Under the pieces are notes generated by a model. The model was not told where the DNA came from, made no database searches, and saw only the letters and a list, made by a program, of their open reading frames with translations. From Chryseobacterium contaminans (GTDB taxonomy: Bacteria; Bacteroidota; Bacteroidia; Flavobacteriales; Weeksellaceae): a DNA stretch of 49,682 nt. The stretch is from the NCBI RefSeq assembly GCF_001684955.1, contig NZ_MAYF01000090.1, positions 1 through 49,682 on the forward strand, written 5' to 3'. The stretch's first letter is position 1. Each line of letters opens with the position of its first letter. Both the position numbers and the translations under genes were made by a program. This document shows positions 36,245 through 44,905 of the stretch, piece by piece.

Positions 36245-37399
36245 TTAAAGGATCTGCCATGTAAAAGTTCCTGCTCCAGTTTGCTTACATCCCACAAAGT
36301 TTCCTACTGATAAGGAGACTTCATATATAATAGTTCCTGCATTTGAGGCATCACAGGTTGGTCTTGCATTAGCTTTAATTTGTATGGCTTTACTTACTTC
36401 AAGATCTGCAAAGTTTACCGAGCTTGGAACCATATTGATTCCCACATTAGTGGTTGCAGCATTATTCTCATCAAAAAAAACCTGAGTCCCGTTTGCATAT
36501 ACTGTTTGCCCTGAATTAGCAGTTCCGGAAAATCCTACTACAAATGCCTTCCCTCCCACAGCTGAGCTTGCAGAACCAACTGCAATACTATTGGGGTCTA
36601 CTGTATTTCCACTTCCTATCGCGATCCCTCCCTTGTTATTATGTAGATTTCCTAATGTAAGTCCTGTTGCTCCACTCACTGTATTGGAATTTCCAAATAC
36701 AAAATGATTAGCTCCTGATGCTGTATTGGAATTTCCAATGATCTTTGCGCCACTTGTAGCCGAGTTATTGGCACCAATAGCCAAAGCCGGAAAATTGGCA
36801 TTAATTGCAGTAGCTGTATTATTTCTTCCAATGGCAACATTGGAAGAGGTTGAATTGGTTATATTGTTTGAACCCCATGAAAAAGCTGCATAAGGACCTG
36901 ATGCATCGTTAGCATTTCCACCTTGTAGGGTTCCATTTACATCAAGTATACCTTTTACATTCTTCTGAGTAGCCAAAACCAGATTCTGTCCATCACTGGT
37001 TCCCAGATAATTTCCTGTAGAAATATCTTTACCTAACGTTGCAGAAGTGGCAACCGTACCGCTGTTTCCTACTGTACGCCAATCTGCATTCAAATTTCCC
37101 CATTTAGTACCATCAAAATAATAATACCCAGGAGTTATAACATCTACAGTTTGCCCGGTAGGCGACGCCTCAGCAACGGTAACGTACACTATAGCTCCGG
37201 TTTGAGCAACAGTATAGTTCTTAGCTTTCAACTGCACTCCCGTAAGCCTTGGAGCAATAACTCCGTCAAGTTTAGCAGCATCTGATGGGAAACCCACCAC
37301 ATCAAATGTAGCCTGGGGTTGTCCTGTATTAATCCCAACCTGTGCAGACAAAGAAAATCCGACAGATAAAAGTGCCAATGTGAATAATTTGTTTTTCAT
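36245..37399 (-). CDS. secreted protein with YadA-head-like repeats
   Basis: A 384-residue secreted protein (signal MKNKLFTLALLSVGFSLSAQ) with the VGINTGQPQATFDVVG motif right after cleavage, then a globular part (GVIAPRLTGVQLKAK, GYYYFDGTKWGNL). At about 170-300 comes a series of short repeats such as VAIGRNNTAT, LAIGANNSAT, KIIGNSNTAS and IAVGSASSAV, typical of trimeric-autotransporter (YadA/Hep_Hag) head repeats. A short C-terminal region holds two Cys. No membrane anchor or T9SS tail is evident. Surface or fibre structure is probable; the exact role is unknown. It is cotranscribed with the TSP3/T9SS gene downstream. Confidence 0.83.
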   Translation of the reverse strand: MKNKLFTLALLSVGFSLSAQVGINTGQPQATFDVVGFPSDAAKLDGVIAPRLTGVQLKAKNYTVAQTGAIVYVTVAEASPTGQTVDVITPGYYYFDGTKWGNLNADWRTVGNSGTVATSATLGKDISTGNYLGTSDGQNLVLATQKNVKGILDVNGTLQGGNANDASGPYAAFSWGSNNITNSTSSNVAIGRNNTATAINANFPALAIGANNSATSGAKIIGNSNTASGANHFVFGNSNTVSGATGLTLGNLHNNKGGIAIGSGNTVDPNSIAVGSASSAVGGKAFVVGFSGTANSGQTVYANGTQVFFDENNAATTNVGINMVPSSVNFADLEVSKAIQIKANARPTCDASNAGTIIYEVSLSVGNFVGCKQTGAGTFTWQIL

Positions 37400-37505
37400 T
37401 CTTTAGTTGATATTTGTTGTGTTTGTTTTTTAGATAGGATAATCCGATGACTATTTCATTTAAAATTGTAAATGAAACTCTACCAGGATCGAAAAAATCA
37501 GAAAA

Positions 37506-38003
37506 TTAGTATATAGGGAAAATGGTTAGTTTATCAGGGATCTTAATGATGAACTTAAACCCATCAATAAGTTTAACGGAACTGATGTAAAATCTTTTTA
37601 TTTGCCTGATAATACTTAATATATCAATATGACCAGCAAAACTTAGGGACCTCCATTTATGCCAGGTAGGAATAGATTCTAAATCCTTCATAGGCAAAAG
37701 AAAGAAATCCTTGTCATTGACAACTGGTAAACTACTTTGTAAAGAATTTTCAAAAGCGACATAAGGAACATGATCACTATAGTTTATATGATGAGAATTC
37801 ATGTAATCCAGTGAACTGACAAGTTTCTGTGAAAATATACCAGATAAATACGGGTAAAGATCGGTATCAGCTGCATCATTATGGCAGAGCAACTCAGGCT
37901 CATTTACCGTTGCAGATATAATGCTAGCGTTTAGTTTTCCTATAGCCGACAGTAATAGAAGAAATACTATTTGGCCATAGGAAAGAAAATAATTTCTATC
38001 CAA
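37506..38003 (-). CDS. hypothetical secreted protein with TTG start
   Basis: A 165-residue protein of unknown family. It opens at a TTG at 38003. An in-frame TAA lies five codons upstream, so no longer form exists, and the next ATG comes far inside. The N-terminus (FLSYGQIVFLLLLSAIGKLNAS) is a good signal peptide, supporting the TTG start, as does the promoter at 38025-38053. The body has no recognised motif and no cysteine cluster. It lies in the inserted block between rplL and rpoB, 106 bases before the YadA-like gene. A partial or decaying gene cannot be excluded. Confidence 0.6.
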   Translation of the reverse strand: MDRNYFLSYGQIVFLLLLSAIGKLNASIISATVNEPELLCHNDAADTDLYPYLSGIFSQKLVSSLDYMNSHHINYSDHVPYVAFENSLQSSLPVVNDKDFFLLPMKDLESIPTWHKWRSLSFAGHIDILSIIRQIKRFYISSVKLIDGFKFIIKIPDKLTIFPIY

Positions 38004-38024
38004 TTGTTGTGTTTTTTATTAATA

Positions 38025-38053
38025 CAAATATAACAATTTTTCAAACAAAACAA
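38025..38053 (-). promoter_or_regulatory. promoter of the inserted surface-gene block
   Basis: On the minus strand TTG (38053-38051), an 18-base spacer and TATATTTG (38032-38025) match the flavobacterial promoter consensus. The predicted start lies about 18 bases before the TTG start codon at 38003. The stretch 38054-38226 is extremely A/T-rich and shows nothing else. Confidence 0.6.
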
Positions 38054-38226
38054 TATTTTAATAAAAAAAAACAAATAAAAATATTCAACAATAAAAATAA
38101 GAACAATAAAACATATTAAAATATGAATAATAAATAATTATAACAAAATATAATATGATACAATGCAAAAATATTCAAATACATTTATAGATAAAAATTT
38201 ACGTTTAATTACAAAGAGTAACAAAA

Positions 38227-38250
38227 AAGCCTGAGCAAATGCTCAGGCTT
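38227..38250 (-). terminator. strong terminator directly after rplL
   Basis: AAGCCTGAGC (38227-38236) and GCTCAGGCTT (38241-38250) make a perfect 10-bp stem with an AAAT loop, followed by TTTTTTGT on the minus strand. It ends the rplKAJL unit before rpoB. Confidence 0.92.
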
Positions 38251-38274
38251 CTTATATTTATAATAAAATTGAAA

Positions 38275-38643
38275 TTATTTCAATTCTACTTCAGCACCAG
38301 CTTCTTCTAATTGCTTCTTAAGAGCTTCAGCTTCGTCTTTAGATACACCTTGCTTCAATGGAGCAGGAGCACCGTCTACGATATCTTTAGCTTCTTTAAG
38401 ACCAGCACCAGTTAAATCTTTTACTAATTTAACGATAGCTAATTTAGAAGCACCTGCAGACTTAAGAATTACATCGAATTCAGTCTTTTCTTCAGCAGCT
38501 TCACCTGCAGCTCCACCTGCAACTACTACAGCAGCAGCAGCTGGCTCAATTCCGTACTCATCCTTAAGGATAGCAGCTAATTCGTTTACGTCTTTTACAG
38601 TTAGGTTTACTAGCGTTTCAGCTAAATTTTTTAAATCTGACAT
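38275..38643 (-). CDS. rplL: 50S ribosomal protein L7/L12
   Basis: A 122-residue stalk protein that recruits translation GTPases. The N-terminal dimerisation helix ([20 protein letters not shown]), the Ala/Glu-rich hinge ([25 protein letters not shown]) and the C-terminal domain ([27 protein letters not shown]) are intact. It is the last gene of the rplKAJL unit, 46 bases after rplJ, and a strong terminator follows within 50 bases. Normally rpoB would come next, but here it is about 5.1 kb away. Confidence 0.98.
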   Translation of the reverse strand: MSDLKNLAETLVNLTVKDVNELAAILKDEYGIEPAAAAVVVAGGAAGEAAEEKTEFDVILKSAGASKLAIVKLVKDLTGAGLKEAKDIVDGAPAPLKQGVSKDEAEALKKQLEEAGAEVELK

Positions 38644-38689
38644 TGTTGTAATGTTTTTGTTGATTATTTATTTAATTTTTTGAGTATAA

Positions 38690-39274
38690 TTATTCAGCAC
38701 TTGTTTCTTCAGTGCTTTCTGCAGCAGCTTCTGGAGCTTCAGCAGGAGTTTCTTCTACCGCAGGAGCAGCTTCTTCAGCTTTAGCTTCTACAGTTTCAGG
38801 TTTGTTTTGAAGAGCAGAAACAACTCTTTGGATTGGAGACTGAAGTAATCCGATGATTTCACCGATCATTTCTTCTCTAGACTTGATGTTAGCCAACATA
38901 TCTAGGTTGTTGTCACCAATATAGAAAGTTTCTTGAACAAAAGCAGACTTTAAAGCTGGCTTTTCTTCTTTCTTTCTGAATCCTTGGATAAGTTTCGCAG
39001 GAGCGTTAGCTGTATCAGCAATCATTAATGCTGAATTTCCTTTGAAAGATGGGAACATTTCAGAGTAATCTACTCCTTCAATTTGCTCCATTGCTTTTTG
39101 TAAAAGTGTATTTTTTACAACTTTTACTTTGATATTTTGTTTGAAAGCCTGTCTTCTGAAATCTGAAGATTTACCAGCGTTCAAACCTTCTAGATCTGCT
39201 ACGTATACTACTTTTGCATCCTGAAGCAAATCTTTGATCTCTTGTATCGCTACAACTTTTTGGTCTTTTGTCAT
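38690..39274 (-). CDS. rplJ: 50S ribosomal protein L10
   Basis: A 194-residue L10, the base of the L7/L12 stalk. The N-terminal part has VVYVADLEGLNAGKSSDFRRQ and KVVKNTLLQKAMEQ. The C-terminal helix that binds L12 (LLQSPIQRVVSALQNK) is present. About 30 extra residues rich in Ala, Glu and Pro form an acidic tail (from VEAKAEEAAPAVEE onward) not present in E. coli L10 (165 residues), which makes this one longer. It sits between rplA (17 bases) and rplL. Confidence 0.97.
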   Translation of the reverse strand: MTKDQKVVAIQEIKDLLQDAKVVYVADLEGLNAGKSSDFRRQAFKQNIKVKVVKNTLLQKAMEQIEGVDYSEMFPSFKGNSALMIADTANAPAKLIQGFRKKEEKPALKSAFVQETFYIGDNNLDMLANIKSREEMIGEIIGLLQSPIQRVVSALQNKPETVEAKAEEAAPAVEETPAEAPEAAAESTEETSAE

Positions 39275-39291
39275 TGTCTTAGGATTAAATA

Positions 39292-39984
39292 TTAGTTAAC
39301 AGATTTAGTATCAATTGCAATACCTGGGCTCATTGTAGAAGACAAATAGATAGACTTCACATAAGTTCCTTTAGCAGCAGTTGGTTTCATTTTGATCAAT
39401 GTCTGGATTAATTCCTGAGCATTTTCTTTGATCTTAGCAGCATCGAAAGATACTTTACCAATACCAGCATGGATGATACCATACTTATCTACTTTGAAAT
39501 CAATTTTACCTGCTTTTACTTCAGTTACTGCTTTACCAATTTCCATAGTTACAGTTCCTGATTTAGGGTTTGGCATTAAACCTCTTGGACCTAATACTCT
39601 ACCTAATGGACCTAATTTACCCATTACAGCTGGCATCGTTACGATAACGTCAACGTCTGTCCAACCTTCTTTAATTTTTTGTAAATATTCGTCAAGACCT
39701 ACATAGTCAGCACCAGCAGCTTTAGCTTCTGCTTCTTTATCTGGAGTTACTAAAGCTAAAACTTTAACATCTTTACCAGTACCATGAGGAAGAGATACAA
39801 CACCTCTTACCATTTGGTTTGCTTTTCTTGGGTCTACACCTAATCTTACAGCGATATCTACAGAAGCATCAAACTTTGCAGTGTTCACTTCTTTTACAAG
39901 AGCTGAACCTTCTTCAAGGTTATAGAATCTTCCTTTTTCTACTTTGCTTAAAGCTTCCTTTTGCTTTTTAGTCAATTTTGCCAT
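39292..39984 (-). CDS. rplA: 50S ribosomal protein L1
   Basis: A 230-residue L1, which binds 23S rRNA at the exit-site stalk. Signature residues [27 protein letters not shown] and [22 protein letters not shown] are intact, and length is typical. It follows rplK by 11 bases and precedes rplJ by 17, so it is cotranscribed. In other bacteria L1 represses translation of its own operon; I did not identify a matching leader site with confidence. Confidence 0.98.
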   Translation of the reverse strand: MAKLTKKQKEALSKVEKGRFYNLEEGSALVKEVNTAKFDASVDIAVRLGVDPRKANQMVRGVVSLPHGTGKDVKVLALVTPDKEAEAKAAGADYVGLDEYLQKIKEGWTDVDVIVTMPAVMGKLGPLGRVLGPRGLMPNPKSGTVTMEIGKAVTEVKAGKIDFKVDKYGIIHAGIGKVSFDAAKIKENAQELIQTLIKMKPTAAKGTYVKSIYLSSTMSPGIAIDTKSVN

Positions 39985-39995
39985 TTCTAATAGTT

Positions 39996-40442
39996 TTAAG
40001 CGTTAAAAGTTGGTTTAGTTCCTGTTACTCTTAATCCCATAGATCTAGCAGTACCTGCAACCATAGAAACTGCAGAGTCCATTGTAAAACAGTTAAGATC
40101 CGCCATTTTATCTTCAGCGATTTTCTTTACTTGTTCCCAAGTTACAGAACCTACTTTGTTTCTGTTTGGTTCACCAGAACCTCCCTTGATCTTAGCCGCA
40201 TCCATTAACTGAATTGCTGCAGGTGGAGTTTTAATAACGAATTCAAAAGATTTGTCTTCGTATACTGTAATTACTACAGGTAAAACTTGCCCTGGCTTAT
40301 CTTGGGTTCTTCCGTTAAATTGCTTACAAAACTCCATGATGTTCACACCTGCAGAACCCAATGCTGGACCTACTGGTGGAGAAGGGTTAGCTGCGCCACC
40401 TTTCACCTGAAGCTTTACCATTTTAAAGACTTTCTTAGCCAT
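39996..40442 (-). CDS. rplK: 50S ribosomal protein L11
   Basis: A 148-residue L11, part of the GTPase centre. The N-terminus ([35 protein letters not shown]) and C-terminal rRNA-binding part ([30 protein letters not shown]) are intact. It starts the rplKAJL transcription unit with its own consensus promoter at 40540-40570 and a leader of about 90 bases. nusG, its normal upstream neighbour, is about 6.2 kb away. Confidence 0.98.
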   Translation of the reverse strand: MAKKVFKMVKLQVKGGAANPSPPVGPALGSAGVNIMEFCKQFNGRTQDKPGQVLPVVITVYEDKSFEFVIKTPPAAIQLMDAAKIKGGSGEPNRNKVGSVTWEQVKKIAEDKMADLNCFTMDSAVSMVAGTARSMGLRVTGTKPTFNA

Positions 40443-40539
40443 TGTTTGTTTTTTAAATTTGAATAATTAATGAGTTTGGAAGCATTTATTATTCAGCAGG
40501 TTATCGCACTCACCTATGATAAGCCTACTTTTTGGACTG

Positions 40540-40570
40540 CAAAAGTATAAAATATTTTTGAAACTACAAA
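40540..40570 (-). promoter_or_regulatory. consensus promoter for rplK-rplA-rplJ-rplL
   Basis: On the minus strand TTTG (40570-40567), a 19-base spacer and TACTTTTG (40547-40540) fit the Bacteroidota consensus exactly. It should start a leader of about 90 bases before rplK. Confidence 0.75.
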
Positions 40571-40675
40571 CGGATATCACTGATTTTTAAAAAGTTTTAA
40601 AAAAATAATTGATATTCATAAATTCAGATTTCATATTTTCAGGCTGATGAATGCATTTTCCTGTCCTGCAATAAA

Positions 40676-40700
40676 AAAGGAGAACAGATATCTGCTCCCC
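40676..40700 (-). terminator. terminator of the T9SS protein gene
   Basis: On the minus strand GGAG-CAG pairs with CTG-TT-CTCC (TT bulge, ATAT loop) and is followed by six T. It separates the inserted block from the rplK promoter region. Confidence 0.72.
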
Positions 40701-40732
40701 TTCTTCCTCATTGAACTATTACTATTATGAAA

Positions 40733-42355
40733 TTACTTTATGATAAACTTTATACTTTCTTCTTTTATCTTTATAATATAAGTTCCTTTAATCAGATCTT
40801 TAACATCAATTACTCCTTGTTTCATCAGTCCGGATTTCACCAATTGTGCTGCTATATTATAAATTTTAAAATCCTGATCTTTCAATCCATCTATATGAAT
40901 AACATCTACAGCAGGATTCGGATACACCCTAACATTGGCTTTTTTTACTGAAATATCATCTGTCCCCATTGTACCATTAGGCAAAATCAGATTCTGTGCA
41001 TAAACTCCCATAGGTACGCCTTCTGTATTTTTGGCTTCCTGAAATACAATCACCCCCTGTCCATTGGTAGGTCTTAAAACCGTTGTATATGCTTTAGATG
41101 CAGGAAAGGTTGCCATAGGAAGATATTGCTGAGGCCATTCAAAATCACCGTTATCTTTTAACAGAACGGCATTCAGAGATACATTCAACGCAGTACCTTC
41201 TTTTTTCTGTACCACAAAATAGGGTTTGTCATTTACCAACTGCAGGTTGCTGTAATGGTACATCGATATATTATCTACCGGAAATACCTGTTTGGCATGA
41301 TCTGTAAATAATCTGGCCCCGGTATTCTTATCAAATTTCTGCACAAACTCGCCATTTTCTCCCTGAGATGAAGAGCTGTAGTTAGCAATAGACCATACAT
41401 AAGAAGAGCCAGGAGCAAAAGCAATCTTCATATCTTTTTCAAAAAAGGTTTGATTGGTATCAAAATCTACTCCGTAAACACCCCATGGAAGAGTACCATC
41501 TGTATTCACTCTTTGAAGGTAGCCGTCAAATCTCATATTTTCACCGGTACTGTATCCGTAATACACTACACTTCCATCCACTGCTCCAGTATATTTCGCA
41601 TTATAAGCGGTAGATTTAGTGGTAATCTGCCGGGCTCTCTCCCAAATCAATCCTCCGTTGTTCAGATTGAGCTTCTGAGCAAACAAATAGCTTGTAGTAC
41701 CAAAAGAGACTTGTTTATGGAAAATAAGTTCGCACTCATCTCCATCCAGTTTAAAGAGATCGGCAGGAATTGTATTTTTAGTAGCATCATCAGAAATCAT
41801 CTGAACTGGTGTTGTCCATAATGCCTGACCGGTTGTACTGAACTTCTGAACTTTAGTATATTTTTGGCTTGGAGGAAAATAGGCTACCACAATATTTCCA
41901 TCAGATAATGGAAGAATTGCAGGCAGATAAGCTTCACCCAAACTAATTCCATTAGGCCAAACTGATGCTCCCTGAGGGGTAATTTTAAAAACAAATCCGG
42001 GAGTGCCGGCACCTGTTCCCGTAACCCCAATATAAAGATTGTCTGATGCATCTACAGCCGTTTTTTCCATAACGGTATAAGTTCCCATAGGAATCTGATC
42101 GGAAACTTTAATTCCATTAGGCCCTAATTGTTTATTTCCAGCCTGATCCAGAATCTGAACCCAAAGCTCAAAATTCACGGGTGCCGGTACACTTTTCCAG
42201 AATCCAATATATGTTTTCCCATCACTCATTGTTTCAGCAAAAGAGCTTCCTTGTGCCGTTGTTACCAGAAGATTCTGATCCAGTGCAGGATTCCATTGTG
42301 CTTTTCCCATAAAACCTATGGAAAGCCCTATAAAAAGAGTAAGTAATTTTTTCAT
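40733..42355 (-). CDS. secreted beta-rich protein with T9SS sorting domain
   Basis: A 540-residue secreted protein with signal peptide MKKLLTLFIGLSIGFMGKAQ. The body (about 22-455) looks like an irregular propeller: repeated units with W/Y-rich strands such as TYIGFWKSVPAPVNFELWVQILDQAGNKQLGPNG and ILPLSDGNIVVAYFPP, read like a series of report lines in a WD40/YVTN fold. The last 75 residues are a T9SS type A tail (RVYPNPAVDVIHIDG ... LIKGTYIIKIKEES). It should be surface-attached or released. It lies 143 bases after the TPR-LuxR gene, with no terminator seen in between, inside the block that splits nusG from rplK. Function unknown. Confidence 0.85.
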   Translation of the reverse strand: MKKLLTLFIGLSIGFMGKAQWNPALDQNLLVTTAQGSSFAETMSDGKTYIGFWKSVPAPVNFELWVQILDQAGNKQLGPNGIKVSDQIPMGTYTVMEKTAVDASDNLYIGVTGTGAGTPGFVFKITPQGASVWPNGISLGEAYLPAILPLSDGNIVVAYFPPSQKYTKVQKFSTTGQALWTTPVQMISDDATKNTIPADLFKLDGDECELIFHKQVSFGTTSYLFAQKLNLNNGGLIWERARQITTKSTAYNAKYTGAVDGSVVYYGYSTGENMRFDGYLQRVNTDGTLPWGVYGVDFDTNQTFFEKDMKIAFAPGSSYVWSIANYSSSSQGENGEFVQKFDKNTGARLFTDHAKQVFPVDNISMYHYSNLQLVNDKPYFVVQKKEGTALNVSLNAVLLKDNGDFEWPQQYLPMATFPASKAYTTVLRPTNGQGVIVFQEAKNTEGVPMGVYAQNLILPNGTMGTDDISVKKANVRVYPNPAVDVIHIDGLKDQDFKIYNIAAQLVKSGLMKQGVIDVKDLIKGTYIIKIKEESIKFIIK

Positions 42356-42498
42356 TGTGGTATTGTTTTAAATAGGAAACAAAGGAATACAATGTCCTTT
42401 AACCTTATTAAAAATACCCCACACAATTACCACATAACAGAAAAAAAGTACCACATTATTTCCACACACCAAAACATAAACCATTACAATACAACTAA

Positions 42499-44058
42499 TT
42501 ATAATTCATTCAAATATTGAGCAAGATCTTCTTTTGTATTGGTAAGATTCATTTTTTTTCTTAACCGTGTTCTTGAATTTTCAATGGTTTTGGGAGTTAC
42601 ATTCAGCAGGTTTGAAATTTCTTTTGTGGATAATTTGAGCTTCAGCATGGCTGCAAGCCGTTTATCATAATTGGTTAATCCGGGATGTTTCTTATCCAGA
42701 TTTTCGTAAAAAGATTCATGAATATTCAGGAAATGGTATTCAAAATCTCCCCATGAATCATTTTTAGTATTCAGTTTAATTTCGTTAATAATTCTTGAGA
42801 CTTCATTCAGCTCGCTGTCTTTAAGCTTAGATTTCAAAACATTTACCTGCTCCAGTAATGATTTAAAGATCTCCTCAATTTTAGATTGCTCCATAGACTT
42901 ATAAACCAGCATTTTTTCTTTCATCTGGTTATCTATTCCCAGTTGCTTTTCACGGTTTTCTATTAACTTTTTCTCAAGACGGAGCTTTTCTGCCTTGTTC
43001 CTGAAATTAATAAGTAATAAAATACTGATTACTATAACCAAAACGAGAATAATAAACATTACCACATACAGCATGTTCTTTTTATCCTGTTCTATTTTAT
43101 CAAGTTTTTTTTGCAGTTCATAGTCATGCTGCACTTTGAGACGCTCTACATTAACTGCTTTTTCTTCTATATTCAGCAAATCCCGGATAGAGTCATATTT
43201 TTTAAAGGTTTCTGCAGAATGTTTATAATCCTTATTCAGCTGATAGGCTTTATAAAGGGTTCTTAAATAATTGGTATTATCAAAATTCACTCCATCAGAG
43301 GTTATATATTTTCCCACATTTTGGGCATAGAGCAAAGCTTTTTCCGGATTTTGTGTTTCGATATAAAAATTAGCAAGGTTGTAATTCACCTGATAATTTG
43401 ATTTGTGATCTTCAATACCATTTTTTTCTAAAATGGTATTGGCTTCCAACAGATAATCTTCGGCCTTGATATGGTTTCCTTCGAGAAAATTGAGCTTACC
43501 AAAATTTGAAAAGACGAATGCTTTTAAAACAGGATTATCATACGTTTCAATAGCTTTTAATCCTTCTTCAAAATAATATCTTGATGAGTCCAGTTTTGAC
43601 AAAACCAGATAAGCGTTCCCTAAATTATTAAGAGCCTTGACGGTTTCTGTCTGCTGCTTTTTTTTCTGATAAAAATTCAATAATTTCCTGTAATAAGTAA
43701 TGGCTTTTCTGGTATCGTTAAGCTGCGAATAGGTATAGGCAAAAACACCATCTATCTTTGCCGTTTTTCCTTCATCTTTTCCCCAGAATATATGGTATGC
43801 TTTATTGGCATAATCCAGGGCCAGATCAAAATAATTGACATCGCTATAGATTTTCGCTGTTTCAAGGTAAAAGTCTCCCAGATCATTATCACCAACACTT
43901 TTTCTTGCCTGTTGTATATTAGCTTCTGCCTTTTTCCAGTCCTTAAACTTTAATTGGTTGGCAGCATTCAAATATTGCTCATATTCTTTTTTCTCCTGTC
44001 CGAAGTACAGTACAAATGAAAGCAATAGCAACCATGTAAAAGGTAGTCTTTTTCCCAT
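42499..44058 (-). CDS. membrane TPR protein with C-terminal LuxR-type HTH
   Basis: A 519-residue regulator. An N-terminal signal/hydrophobic segment (LPFTWLLLLSFVLYFG) is followed by tetratricopeptide repeats at about 25-300 (e.g. KALNNLGNAYLVLSKLDSSRYYFEEGLKAIE). A single transmembrane helix spans about 329-352, then a coiled-coil (355-415). A LuxR/GerE-type HTH lies at about 463-505 (LKLSTKEISNLLNVTPKTIENSRTRLRKKM). The repeats should therefore lie in the periplasm and the DNA-binding part in the cytoplasm, as in a one-component sensor widespread in flavobacteria. It lies between the triple-paralogue operon and the T9SS gene, so it may control one of these. The signal is unknown. Confidence 0.9.
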   Translation of the reverse strand: MGKRLPFTWLLLLSFVLYFGQEKKEYEQYLNAANQLKFKDWKKAEANIQQARKSVGDNDLGDFYLETAKIYSDVNYFDLALDYANKAYHIFWGKDEGKTAKIDGVFAYTYSQLNDTRKAITYYRKLLNFYQKKKQQTETVKALNNLGNAYLVLSKLDSSRYYFEEGLKAIETYDNPVLKAFVFSNFGKLNFLEGNHIKAEDYLLEANTILEKNGIEDHKSNYQVNYNLANFYIETQNPEKALLYAQNVGKYITSDGVNFDNTNYLRTLYKAYQLNKDYKHSAETFKKYDSIRDLLNIEEKAVNVERLKVQHDYELQKKLDKIEQDKKNMLYVVMFIILVLVIVISILLLINFRNKAEKLRLEKKLIENREKQLGIDNQMKEKMLVYKSMEQSKIEEIFKSLLEQVNVLKSKLKDSELNEVSRIINEIKLNTKNDSWGDFEYHFLNIHESFYENLDKKHPGLTNYDKRLAAMLKLKLSTKEISNLLNVTPKTIENSRTRLRKKMNLTNTKEDLAQYLNEL

Positions 44059-44172
44059 TTCAAATATAATTCCATATAAAATTATAAAATCATTTGAAAA
44101 AACAGAAACAAATCACCACCAAAGCTAATAATCTGGTAAGATAGTATCCTTAAAGATCATCAAAATAAAAAA

Positions 44173-44199
44173 CCAGACTATCATTTTTCAATAGTCTGG
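44173..44199 (-). terminator. terminator of the three-paralogue operon
   Basis: CCAGACTAT (44173-44181) and ATAGTCTGG (44191-44199) form a perfect 9-bp stem with a nine-base loop, followed by TTTTTTATTTTG on the minus strand. Confidence 0.88.
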
Positions 44200-44229
44200 C
44201 CCCTTAAAATCAAATATTTCTTTGCTACA

Positions 44230-44898
44230 TTAAAACCCTGATGGCTTATTAATTGTTTGTGTAGAACCGGTAGTTCCTCCTAAATCCGCATTAACATCAC
44301 TGATATTATGCTTTGTGATAAGCCTTTTGTAGGCCATTAGATAAAGGTCTAACGTAAAATTATTATAATCTCTTGCCAGCCCCGTAGAGGTATTAGCAAT
44401 AATCCTGCTGTCTGTAAATTTGGCTTTTACATGCCAGGTTCCATTACTTTTAAATGCAACCACATCCGGAGATCCCTGTTTATTGTCATTCACTCCATTA
44501 TTTCCATAATCAAGCATTACGTTAGTATTTCCATTACTAAGTTTGAAGGAATAATTATGAAGCACAACCAGGAAATTATTGGCATCTATTTTAGTATCAT
44601 AATCTGTAACTCCATCTCCCGATACATTGGTTAAGCTAAGTTTGATGTAATTGAATAGCCCGCTGCTTTCTAAATTCGGATCATAAAGCTGTAATGCATT
44701 TTCAGATGTCGCCAGAAAGCTACCTCCTGTCATGGTAGGCTCTCCCGGATTTCTAAGATATAGAGAATTGGTATATGTCTTTCCGTTTACATCAAGCGTT
44801 TCTGTAGGTGTATCTGTTTTGATTCCTACTTTCCCGGTTTGAGCGTTCAAAAGTACACCCAATCCTATCATCATTGTAATATAAATTTTTCTTATCAT
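44230..44898 (-). CDS. secreted GINT-motif protein, paralogue 3 of 3
   Basis: A 222-residue protein. The frame reaches up to 44976, but that part overlaps the preceding gene; the ATG at 44898 gives a signal peptide (MIRKIYITMMIGLGVLLNAQ) and sits 7 bases after the preceding stop, so I take it as the start. The motif VGIKTDTPTETLDVNG follows the cleavage site. The rest is a predicted beta-sandwich with TDYDTKIDANNFLVVLHNYSFKL and NNFTLDLYLMAYKR, which lines up with the two neighbouring genes. No T9SS tail is present. Probably secreted or outer-membrane; function unknown. It ends the operon before a strong terminator. Confidence 0.85.
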   Translation of the reverse strand: MIRKIYITMMIGLGVLLNAQTGKVGIKTDTPTETLDVNGKTYTNSLYLRNPGEPTMTGGSFLATSENALQLYDPNLESSGLFNYIKLSLTNVSGDGVTDYDTKIDANNFLVVLHNYSFKLSNGNTNVMLDYGNNGVNDNKQGSPDVVAFKSNGTWHVKAKFTDSRIIANTSTGLARDYNNFTLDLYLMAYKRLITKHNISDVNADLGGTTGSTQTINKPSGF

Positions 44899-44905
44899 GT
44901 TTTTA

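Noticed and set aside
36245..37399. Idea that the YadA-head-like protein is a complete trimeric autotransporter
   Set aside because: The C-terminal YadA membrane anchor is missing; only head-type repeats are seen.
42499..44058. Histidine kinase reading of the TPR-TM protein
   Set aside because: No H-box or ATPase motifs follow the transmembrane helix; the C-terminus is a LuxR-type HTH.
44061..44068. TATATTTG element 3 bases upstream of the TPR-LuxR start
   Set aside because: Matches the -7 consensus but has no TTG at a proper distance and would give an almost leaderless transcript; too weak to call.
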